29,364 bases of DNA from CAVRZR01 sp964354215 (lineage in GTDB: Bacteria; Actinomycetota; Coriobacteriia; Anaerosomatales; CAVRZR01): NCBI GenBank assembly GCA_964354215.1, contig CAYGYT010000025.1, forward strand, positions 1 to 29,364. The letters are read 5' to 3'. This document shows, piece by piece, positions 7,102 to 14,062 of the stretch. Position numbers and translations under genes: made by a program. The notes below the pieces were generated by a model. It searched no databases, had not been told where the DNA came from, and saw only the letters and a program-made list of their open reading frames with translations. Every line of letters begins with the position of its first letter. The first letter of the stretch is position 1.

Positions 7102-7743
7102 CTACTCGGCGTCGCGCTCGCTTTGCGCCTCGATGAGATCTTTTACCTTCATGAGTCGCGTCAGATCGGAGCGCTCGCTCTCGTCGAGCTTCATCCGGAT
7201 GTAGCGGATCGTCTCAGTGAGCTGCGGCATCAGCACGTACTCGAGCGCGTTCACGCGACGGCGGGTGCGCTCGATCTCGGCGGCCAGGAGCTCGATCGCC
7301 TTCTCGCGCTCGGCGAGTTCGATCATGTCGGGGGCCACATCGGCGAGCCCGAGCAGCGCCTCATCGAGCACGACCGGCGTGGTGGCGAGCGAATAGCCCT
7401 CCGGCGTGGGCAGCTCTGCCACGTCGAGCACGGGTACGTGCACGCTCATCACGTTGCGCTCCTCGGCGGTGACGAGCTCGGCGGGCGCCCCGGCGAGGAG
7501 CGCCTGGGCGATGACCGCACTGCCTGCCTCGGCACGCGCGATCGCGAACAAGCCGTACGCCGCACAGAGCTTACGCTCGACCGCGGCGCGCAACCGTCGG
7601 TTCTCGGCGATCCTCGCCATGAACTCCTTGAGCAGCTCGTCGAGCTTGTCTTTGAGCAGCTTGTGGCCGCGCCGCGCCACATCGGCACGACGCCGGAGCT
7701 TGAGCAGCTCCATCCGGTTGGGGTTGACGCGCAGTGGAGGCAT
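7102..7743 (-). CDS. atpD: V/A-type ATPase subunit D (central shaft)
   Basis: A 213-residue protein, usual family length. The N-terminus RVNPNRMELLKLRRRADVA and the KLLKDKLDEL helix are the hallmark of V-type subunit D. The C-terminal helix (NALEYVLMPQLTETIRYIRMKLDE) is equally typical. The two long antiparallel helices form the rotor shaft that turns inside the A3B3 head and, with subunit F, transmits rotation to subunit C and the membrane ring. It is the last gene of the operon, beginning 6 nt after the stop of the 62-residue membrane protein. Confidence 0.95.
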   Translation of the reverse strand: MPPLRVNPNRMELLKLRRRADVARRGHKLLKDKLDELLKEFMARIAENRRLRAAVERKLCAAYGLFAIARAEAGSAVIAQALLAGAPAELVTAEERNVMSVHVPVLDVAELPTPEGYSLATTPVVLDEALLGLADVAPDMIELAEREKAIELLAAEIERTRRRVNALEYVLMPQLTETIRYIRMKLDESERSDLTRLMKVKDLIEAQSERDAE

Positions 7744-7749
7744 GTCAGC

Positions 7750-7938
7750 TCACTTGAAGACGATCCAGAGGGAGAACGCAATGACGCCGATGACCGCCAC
7801 AAGGTTCACGATGCGCAGCCACTTCGCAGCCGGAGTTGGCTCGATGCCAAGCCGCTTCATCGTGCGGTTCGAGAAGACCTCGATGGCGACGAGGGCGACG
7901 ACCAGGGCGAGCAGGATCAGGCCCCAGACGGGCTTCAC
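7750..7938 (-). CDS. 62-aa two-helix membrane protein embedded in the ATPase operon
   Basis: The GTG start overlaps the stop of subunit B as GTGA, and the stop is 6 nt before subunit D, so it is translated as part of the operon. Residues 4-20 (VWGLILLALVVALVAIEV) and about 43-60 (IVNLVAVIGVIAFSLWIVF) form two hydrophobic helices joined by a basic loop (NRTMKRLG). That predicts a small hairpin membrane protein. It has no carboxylate in a membrane helix centre apart from Glu19 near the end of helix 1, and it does not resemble the proteolipid. I do not recognise the family. Position suggests an assembly or accessory subunit of the membrane sector, but that is inference. Confidence 0.8.
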   Translation of the reverse strand: MKPVWGLILLALVVALVAIEVFSNRTMKRLGIEPTPAAKWLRIVNLVAVIGVIAFSLWIVFK

Positions 7939-9596
7939 GGCTCCACCAGCTCGTCGGTCGAGTTCTCCTCGGGCTCGTCGGAGGATTCCTCGGGGAGCTC
8001 GCCGGAGCCCCTCGGTGAGGACTCGGGCACGTCTGCGGGGGGCGCTTCAGGCCACGGATCCTCGGCATCAGCGGGCGCCACTGGCTCCGGGTACTCGGCC
8101 TCCGCCTCAGCGGGCTCCACTGGTTCCGGGTTCTCGGCCTCAGCCTCAGCGGGCGCCTCAGGCGGCGCCTCGGGCGGCGGCGCGCCCGCTCCGTCCGCGC
8201 CCAGGTACTTCTCGATGTACTCGTCCTTGATGCGCTTGAGTTCGGTTCGCGGAAGGTTCGCGACCAGTTCCCAGCCCAGCGACAGCGTGTCTGAGATGCT
8301 GCGGTCCTCTCGGCGGCCTTGGGCGATGAAGCCGGCCTCGAACGCGTCCGCGAAGGCCACGTACGCCTTGTCGGTATCCGAAAGCGCAGCTTCGCCGAGG
8401 ATGACCGCGAGCTCCTTTGCCTGGATGCCGCGGGCATAGGCGCCGAAGAGCTGGTTCGACAGGTCCGCGTGGTCCTCGCGCGTCTTGCCCGGGCCAATAC
8501 CTTTCTGCTTGAGGCGCGAGAGCGAGGGCAGCACAGCGACGGGCGGGTAGATGCCGCGCCGGTGGAGGCTGCGATCGAGGATGATCTGGCCCTCAGTGAT
8601 GTAGCCCGTGAGGTCCGGGATGGGGTGCGTCTTGTCGTCCTCCGGCATGGAGAGGATCGGGATCTGCGTGATCGAGCCCTTCTTGCCCTTGATGCGGCCC
8701 GCGCGTTCGTACAGCGACGCAAGGTCGGTGTAGAGATAGCCGGGATAGCCGCGGCGACCGGGCACTTCCTTCCGGGCAGCCGAAACCTCCCGGAGCGCCT
8801 CGCAGTAGTACGTCATGTCGGTGATGATGACGAGCACGTGCATGTCGCACTCGAACGCGAGGTACTCGGCAGCGGTAAGCGCCATCCGCGGTGTGGCAAT
8901 GCGCTCGACCGCGGGGTCGTCGGCGAGGTTGAGGAAGAGCACCGCCCGCTCGATGGCCGCAGTGGTGCGAAACTCAGTCATGAAGAAGTCGGCGTCCTCG
9001 AACGTGATGCCCATCGCCGCGAACACGACCGCGAACTCGCCCTCGAGCTTGCCGCCGGCCTTGCCTGGGTCGTCGCTTCTCGCGAGAACGCCGGACTGAC
9101 GGGCGATCTGCGCCGCAAGTTCGTTGTGCGGTAGACCCGAGCCCGAGAAGATCGGCAGCTTCTGGCCGCGTACGAGCGGGTTCAGTCCGTCGATGGAGCT
9201 GATGCCGGTCTGAATGAAGTCGTCGGGGAAGTCGCGCGCTGTCGGGTTGATGGGGCTGCCGTGGATCGAGACGCGCTTGTCCGGCATGATCTCCGGCCCG
9301 CCGTCCCGCGGTCTGCCGAGTCCGTCGAACACGCGTCCGAGCATGTCACGCGATACGCCAAGCTCGAGCGACCTGCCGAGGAAGCGCACCTTGGTTTGGG
9401 TCGGATTGGAGCCGCGCGTTCCCTGAAACGCTTGGACTAGCGCGACATCGCCGTCGATCTCGAGCACGTTGCCGAGAGAGTGGACCCCGTTGGGGAACTC
9501 GAGCTCGACGAGTTCGCCGTAGGTGACGCCCGCAACGTTCTCGACCAGGAGCAGCGGTCCGACGATGTCGCGCGTTGTCATGTACTCGCGGGCCAT
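7935..9596 (-). CDS. atpB: V/A-type ATPase subunit B with acidic Pro/Glu C-terminal tail
   Basis: A 553-residue protein, while family members are usually about 460-470. The core (residues 1-470) is a clear non-catalytic subunit B: GPLLLVENVAGVTYGELVEL, PIFSGSGLPHNELAAQIARQ (which replaces a Walker A loop), VLVIITDMTYYCEALREVSA and PGRRGYPGYLYTDLASLYERAG. From about residue 472 to the end (positions 8183-7938) comes a low-complexity tail rich in Pro, Ala and Glu with internal repeats (AEAEAENPEPVEP, AEAEAEYPEPVAP). It is built from imperfect DNA repeats near 8060-8150. Three B subunits alternate with three A subunits in the head. The tail should hang from the head's membrane-facing side, and its role is unknown. 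It starts 1 nt after the subunit A stop. Confidence 0.95.
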   Translation of the reverse strand: MAREYMTTRDIVGPLLLVENVAGVTYGELVELEFPNGVHSLGNVLEIDGDVALVQAFQGTRGSNPTQTKVRFLGRSLELGVSRDMLGRVFDGLGRPRDGGPEIMPDKRVSIHGSPINPTARDFPDDFIQTGISSIDGLNPLVRGQKLPIFSGSGLPHNELAAQIARQSGVLARSDDPGKAGGKLEGEFAVVFAAMGITFEDADFFMTEFRTTAAIERAVLFLNLADDPAVERIATPRMALTAAEYLAFECDMHVLVIITDMTYYCEALREVSAARKEVPGRRGYPGYLYTDLASLYERAGRIKGKKGSITQIPILSMPEDDKTHPIPDLTGYITEGQIILDRSLHRRGIYPPVAVLPSLSRLKQKGIGPGKTREDHADLSNQLFGAYARGIQAKELAVILGEAALSDTDKAYVAFADAFEAGFIAQGRREDRSISDTLSLGWELVANLPRTELKRIKDEYIEKYLGADGAGAPPPEAPPEAPAEAEAENPEPVEPAEAEAEYPEPVAPADAEDPWPEAPPADVPESSPRGSGELPEESSDEPEENSTDELVEP

Positions 9597-9597
9597 G

Positions 9598-11571
9598 CTA
9601 GGCGCTCACCTCCACGGGAGCTGCGCCTGGAGCAGGCGCGCGGGTGCGGTTCGCAACGAGCTGCGTCTCGATCGCATCGGCGATCGTAGCGAACTCGCCG
9701 AGATGATCCTCGGTAAGGTACTTCGCGCGTGCGATGCGCTCGCGAACAGGCGACTCGAAGATCGCCTTGAGCGCGGCGCCCTTCGCATGTGCCGCGAGCG
9801 CAGTCGTGTGGAAGAGCAGGATCGTCTTCAGGAGCAGGTCCTGCTTCTCGAGCGACGTGAACTGGTCGTCGTCGCGAAACGCGTTCTGCTGCAGGAAGTC
9901 CTCGCGGATCGACTTCGCCGTCTCCATGAGGATCTGCTCCTCGGCGGAGAGTGCTTCGATGCCCACCAGTCGGACGATCTCGGCGAGCTCACTCTCGCGT
10001 TGCAGGATGGCCATGCACTGGTCGCGCCTGGCGCGGTACTCCTCAGAGACGTGCTCGGTCCAGTACGACTCGACCTTGTCGAGGTAGAGCGAGTAGCTCG
10101 TGAGCCAGTCGATGGCCGGGAAGTGCCTCTGGTAGGCGAGCTGGTCTTGGAGTGCCCAGAACACCTTCACGACGCGGAGCGTGTTCTGGACGACGGGCTC
10201 GGAGAGGTCGCCGCCCGGAGGCGAGACCGAGCCGACGACCGAGACAGAGCCCTCACGCGAGCCGCGGAGCGCGGCGACGTGGGCGGCTCTCGCTGCCGCC
10301 GCCGCTTGCGCCCGCTCGCGCTCCTGGGCTTCGAACAGCGTGGGCTCGTCGGGCAGCGAAGGCGACGTGCTGCCGGCGGCGGGAGCAGCAGCAGCGGCGG
10401 TGCCCGTCGCGGCGCCACTCGAGGCACGGGCCGAGCCGCCGAGACCAAGGCACTCGACCTTGCCGGCCCGCTCGTAGAACGCGGCGAGCCTCGTGCCGAG
10501 GTATGCGGGAAAGCCTTCCTCGCCCGGCATCTCCTCGAGACGCCCCGAGATCTCGCGCATGGCTTCGGCCCAGCGGCTCGTCGAGTCCGCTTGGAGCACG
10601 ACCTCGTAGCCCATGTCGCGGAAGTACTCGGCCATCGTGATGCCGGTGTACACGCTCGCCTCGCGCGCCGCGACCGGCATGTTCGACGTGTTCGCGACGA
10701 GCACGGTGCGCTTCATGAGCGGCTCGCCCGAGTACGGGTCGACGAGCTCGGGGAACTCCATGAGCACATCGGTCATCTCGTTGCCGCGTTCGCCGCAGCC
10801 GATGAAGACGACCACCTGCGCGTTCGACCACTTCGCGATCTGGTGCTGCGTGACGGTCTTGCCGGCACCGAAAGGCCCCGGGATGCACGCCGCGCCGCCC
10901 TTGACGAGCGGGAAGAATGTATCGATGACGCGCGTTCCGGTCACGAGGGGCTCGTCGCCGGCGATCTTGCGGGCGTACGGGCGCGGCACGCGAACCGGCC
11001 AGCGCTGCATCATGAGCACGTCGTGTTCGATGCCGTCCTCGGCGCGCAGCCTGCCCACGGGTTGTTCGACCGTGAACTCGCCTCGCTCGATCCGCACGAT
11101 TTCGCCCGACAGCGTGGGCGGCACGAGAATGCGGTGCTCGATGACCTCGTTCTCCTGCACCGTGCCGACGATCTCGCCGCCTGACACGCGCTCCCCGACC
11201 TTCACGACCGGCTCGAACGCCCATCGCTTCGCGCGGTCCAGACCGGGCGCGCTCATGCCGCGCGTGAGGAATGCGCCCGCCTGCGCCTCGAGCACGTCGA
11301 GCGGCCGCTGCACGCCGTCATAAACGGAACCCAGCATGCCGGGTCCAAGCTCGACCGACAGCGGAGCGCCCGTGGGCACCACCGGGTCGCCCGGGCCGAG
11401 ACCCTCGGTCTCCTCGTACACCTGGATCGAGGCACGCTTGCCGCGCATCTCGATGATCTCGCCCATCAGACCCTCGGTGCCGACCTTCACAAGATCGAAC
11501 ATCCTTGAGGTAGCGAGTCCCTCGGCCACCACGAGCGGGCCGGCGACTTTCACGATGCTGCCTTGGTCCAT
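9598..11571 (-). CDS. atpA: V/A-type ATPase catalytic subunit A with Ala-rich insertion
   Basis: A 657-residue catalytic subunit; the usual length is about 580-600. Walker A is GPFGAGKT with Lys238. Other motifs are GCGERGNEMTDVL, LQADSTSRWAEAMREIS and GSVSPPGGDLSEPV. Between ECLG (ends near residue 376) and REGSVSVVG (begins near 439), about 60 residues of Ala/Ser/Gly-rich then Ala/Arg/Glu-rich helical sequence are inserted (DNA about 10258-10443). The flanks read through in frame with normal family sequence, so this is a true in-frame insertion and not a frameshift. I chose ATG 11571 over GTG 11574: it overlaps the subunit F stop as TGATG and has GAGGAA 8 nt upstream. The subunit hydrolyses or makes ATP in the A3B3 head. 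Confidence 0.96.
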   Translation of the reverse strand: MDQGSIVKVAGPLVVAEGLATSRMFDLVKVGTEGLMGEIIEMRGKRASIQVYEETEGLGPGDPVVPTGAPLSVELGPGMLGSVYDGVQRPLDVLEAQAGAFLTRGMSAPGLDRAKRWAFEPVVKVGERVSGGEIVGTVQENEVIEHRILVPPTLSGEIVRIERGEFTVEQPVGRLRAEDGIEHDVLMMQRWPVRVPRPYARKIAGDEPLVTGTRVIDTFFPLVKGGAACIPGPFGAGKTVTQHQIAKWSNAQVVVFIGCGERGNEMTDVLMEFPELVDPYSGEPLMKRTVLVANTSNMPVAAREASVYTGITMAEYFRDMGYEVVLQADSTSRWAEAMREISGRLEEMPGEEGFPAYLGTRLAAFYERAGKVECLGLGGSARASSGAATGTAAAAAPAAGSTSPSLPDEPTLFEAQERERAQAAAAARAAHVAALRGSREGSVSVVGSVSPPGGDLSEPVVQNTLRVVKVFWALQDQLAYQRHFPAIDWLTSYSLYLDKVESYWTEHVSEEYRARRDQCMAILQRESELAEIVRLVGIEALSAEEQILMETAKSIREDFLQQNAFRDDDQFTSLEKQDLLLKTILLFHTTALAAHAKGAALKAIFESPVRERIARAKYLTEDHLGEFATIADAIETQLVANRTRAPAPGAAPVEVSA

Positions 11572-11900
11572 CACCCGAGTTCCTCTTCTCCGACAAGTAG
11601 CTTCGTGCCAAGAGCGCGCTCGATCGCGCGCGAGAGCTTCGCTTCACCCACGCCGCCCGCACTGCCGACTCCGGGAATGACCGTCACGGCTGGTAGCGGT
11701 CGGTCGGCGGTCTCGGCCGCCAAGTCCTCGATCACCGCATACACGGGCTCGGTCACGAACACGACCGAGTAGCTGCCTTCCGCGAGCGTGGGCCAGAGCG
11801 CGCGCGCGTCATCGGGCCGCTCTACCGGGAACACCGCGAACCCGAGCGGCCGGAAGCCAGCCACGCTCGTTGCGTCTCCCACTATGGCCACTAAGCCCAT
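11571..11900 (-). CDS. atpF: V/A-type ATPase subunit F
   Basis: A 109-residue protein of the normal size for subunit F (NtpG in Enterococcus). It opens with VAIVGDATSVAGFRPLGFAVFPV, the family's Rossmann-like first strand and GD-x4-GF turn. It continues with SVVFVTEPVYAVIEDLAAE and LPAVTVIPG, then GVGEAKLSRAIERALGTKL at the C-terminal helix. It binds the subunit D shaft. It lies between C and A, with its stop overlapping the A start (TGATG) and 8 nt after the C stop. Confidence 0.92.
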   Translation of the reverse strand: MGLVAIVGDATSVAGFRPLGFAVFPVERPDDARALWPTLAEGSYSVVFVTEPVYAVIEDLAAETADRPLPAVTVIPGVGSAGGVGEAKLSRAIERALGTKLLVGEEELG

Positions 11901-11908
11901 CGATACTC

Positions 11909-12958
11909 CTAGACGTACAGGTTCCGAAGCCGCCCCCGCACGAGCTCGGTCGGCAGTCCCGCGAGTCTGCCGAGGAGCACCGTACGCACCGCCCGTACCT
12001 CGGCCTCGCGGCCCATCACGTACGCGATGACCGGCTCGGCCCCGATCGGTACCATGCGAGCCCGGCGCAGATACTCGACGACGATGTTGTCAGCGAGAAC
12101 GTCGAGCCGGGACACGTCGGCGAGCTCGGCGGCCGGTATGCCGGAAAGGACCGGCAACGACGCGAGACGCGCGCCGGCCTCGAGAAGCGGCATGGTGTAG
12201 AGTTTCGCGAGCTCCTTGGCCCCGATCGAGCCACCCCCCAACATCAGCGGAAGGGCGTCTGTGGCAGGGACGTCGGCAAGGCGCGCCCGCAGGAGCGACT
12301 TGACGTTCGCGATGTCGATCTGAAGCGCCGCAAGGCCTACCAGGAATGAGCTCTTGGACTCGCGGGCAAGCCGCACGAGCTCGACGAACATGGCACGGTC
12401 GACTTCAGCATCGACCGTTGCGAGCGCGGCATCGCCAACCGCATCGGCGCGGGCCGATGCGCCGGGGGCGGCGCCGTCGCTCTCTCCACGAGCAATCTCG
12501 AGTGTGTGCTCGGCGAGATCCCGGTACGGCGCCGGCAGGTCCTCGAGCGGAGCGTCGAAGTGCTCGACCGGGATGGTGCCGAGATTGACCAGCAGGCCGT
12601 CTGCGGGTGTGCCGAGTAGTCGCGCCTTGAGCGCACCCTTGAGGTTCTGGTAGTCATAGCGTTCGCGGAAGAAGTTCACGACCGCCGCCGGCAGATTCGC
12701 CTCGTCCAGAAAGCCGTAGAACTCATCGAGGGCCTGGTCGAGCCCGCGCTCAACATCGGCCGCGACCTGCGCCCCGTCGAGGTAGCGTCCGTAAACCGTG
12801 TCCGAGAGGATCCGCTGCTGCTCGGCGAAGGTTCCCGCGTCAACGAGCCGCTCATACATCGGCCGGCCGAAGATCTTGGTCTCGAGCACGCGAACCTTGC
12901 CTACCGCGAAGCCGTAGCGGATCGATTCGCGCGTCGCTCTGATGGCCGGCACCGGCAC
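11909..12958 (-). CDS. atpC: V/A-type ATPase subunit C (rotor adaptor)
   Basis: A 349-residue helical protein of the V-type C/AC39 family. The opening IRYGFAVGKVRVLETKIF and the segments FFRERYDYQNLKGALKARLLG and LQIDIANVKSLLRARLAD are family signatures for the funnel-shaped subunit that sits on the proteolipid ring and receives the D-F shaft. The C-terminal VIAYVMGREAEVRAVRTVLLGRLAGL is also typical. The start is GTG at 12958, 3 nt after the subunit E stop. Length is normal. Confidence 0.92.
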   Translation of the reverse strand: MPVPAIRATRESIRYGFAVGKVRVLETKIFGRPMYERLVDAGTFAEQQRILSDTVYGRYLDGAQVAADVERGLDQALDEFYGFLDEANLPAAVVNFFRERYDYQNLKGALKARLLGTPADGLLVNLGTIPVEHFDAPLEDLPAPYRDLAEHTLEIARGESDGAAPGASARADAVGDAALATVDAEVDRAMFVELVRLARESKSSFLVGLAALQIDIANVKSLLRARLADVPATDALPLMLGGGSIGAKELAKLYTMPLLEAGARLASLPVLSGIPAAELADVSRLDVLADNIVVEYLRRARMVPIGAEPVIAYVMGREAEVRAVRTVLLGRLAGLPTELVRGRLRNLYV

Positions 12959-12961
12959 CTG

Positions 12962-13558
12962 TCAGGCCTCCGTCCCGCCGAAGAGCCGTGCGGCCGCGAC
13001 CATCGCGAGCTCGTCGTGACGCTCCTCGATCGCGGCGTCGACCGAGAGATCCACACTCACCCGGTCACCACGAAGGATCACTCCATGCTCCACCGGCGCC
13101 AACTCGCTCGCCCACACGAGCGCGAGCCCGGGGCGCGCGACACGAATGACCGCAGCGGGCAGACGTGAAGCTAGGCGAGCAACGTCCGCAGGCGCCATTA
13201 GTACTCGCTCGCCGCCGAGAGCGGTGCGCACGATGCGCCTTGCGAGTACTTCGGCGTACTCGTCATCGTCGAGCGCGAGAACCGTGTCGCGCGCCTCAGT
13301 GAGCACGCGCTGGACGAGCGCGCCTTTCGCGGCGAGCACGCGGTCCCGCGCACCGAGGCGCGCGGAAGCGCGAAGCGTCTCGGCCTCTGACTCGGCATCC
13401 CGCCGAGCACGCTCGAGCGTTCGAGCAGTCGCGCGCTCGGCGTCGGCGCGCGCTCCCGCGAGCGTGAGTTCGGCCTGCTCTCTGGCGCGCGCGACGAGCG
13501 CGTCGGCCTCGTCGACCGCCTCGCCGCCGATGCGTTGAACGATGTCGGCAAGGGCCAT
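12962..13558 (-). CDS. atpE: V/A-type ATPase subunit E (peripheral stalk)
   Basis: A 198-residue protein. Residues about 1-100 form one long Ala/Arg/Glu-rich helix (ALVARAREQAELTLAGARADAERATARTLE and onward), and a globular C-terminal part follows (ARRIVRTALGGERVLMAPADVARLASRLP). This is the E-subunit plan: the helix pairs with subunit H in the outer stalks and the C-terminal domain grips subunit B. Identification rests on architecture and on its operon place between K and C. It starts with ATG 3 nt after the subunit K stop. Confidence 0.88.
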   Translation of the reverse strand: MALADIVQRIGGEAVDEADALVARAREQAELTLAGARADAERATARTLERARRDAESEAETLRASARLGARDRVLAAKGALVQRVLTEARDTVLALDDDEYAEVLARRIVRTALGGERVLMAPADVARLASRLPAAVIRVARPGLALVWASELAPVEHGVILRGDRVSVDLSVDAAIEERHDELAMVAAARLFGGTEA

Positions 13559-13561
13559 GTC

Positions 13562-14062
13562 CTACGCCCCGAACATCGTCTGCAGGCTCAGCATCATGAG
13601 AATCGTCGTGATGAGGGACAGGACCGCATAGGTCTCCACAAGGGCGGGGAAGATGAGCGCCTTACCCGAATCCTCGCCTCGCCGAGCGACGATCCCTGCG
13701 GCAGACGCGCCAGTGAGCCCCTGATAGATCGCGCTGATGAAGCACGCCCACGCTACGGGCTGGCATGCCAGGAAGACCTTGAATCCCTGAGTACCGTCAA
13801 GAGTCGAAGTGCCACCCAGGATACCGAAGAACACCAAGACGAGCACTGCCGAGATGAAGCCGTAGATACCCTGGGTACCCGGCATGGCCGCTAGAGGCAG
13901 CAGCTTGCCGAACTTCTCGCCGTCCTCCGACACGATGCCCGAGATTGTGGCGCTCGCGATGGTGATGCCGATCGCCGAGCCTATGCCTGCGAGGATGGCG
14001 GCCATGCCTCCACCGAAGAGCGCCCAGTCGACACCGGACAGCCCCCAAAAGGTCTCGTTCAC
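13562..14062 (-). CDS. atpK: V/A-type ATPase proteolipid subunit K, Na+-type
   Basis: A 166-residue four-helix proteolipid formed by two fused hairpins. The ion site resembles Enterococcus hirae NtpK: MPGTQGIYGF carries Thr63 and Gln64, YQGLTGASAAG carries Gln114, and LVETYAVL carries the essential Glu143. These equal the NtpK ligands Thr64, Gln65, Gln110 and Glu139, with Met60 at the main-chain ligand Leu61. Only the second hairpin has the carboxylate, as in V-type rings. This favours Na+ coupling over H+. The first helix carries Gly repeats (GGGMAAILAGIGSAIGI) for ring packing. The GTG start overlaps the subunit I stop as GTGA. Confidence 0.96.
   Translation of the reverse strand: MNETFWGLSGVDWALFGGGMAAILAGIGSAIGITIASATISGIVSEDGEKFGKLLPLAAMPGTQGIYGFISAVLVLVFFGILGGTSTLDGTQGFKVFLACQPVAWACFISAIYQGLTGASAAGIVARRGEDSGKALIFPALVETYAVLSLITTILMMLSLQTMFGA

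Noticed and set aside
10258..10443. Intein in ATPase subunit A
   Set aside because: V-type A subunits can carry inteins, but this insertion is only about 60 residues, lies away from the Walker A site, and lacks splice-junction Cys/Ser and HN-Cys motifs.
9523..11184. 553-codon forward open frame opposite ATPase subunit A
   Set aside because: It is antisense to a clear catalytic subunit A gene, its product is Arg/Glu/His low-complexity typical of high-GC shadow frames, and no motif or ribosome-binding site supports it.
13562..14062. H+-type proteolipid
   Set aside because: An H+-specific ring would not need the full Thr-Gln/Gln/Glu set. All Na+ ligands known from E. hirae NtpK are present, so the H+ reading is the less likely one.
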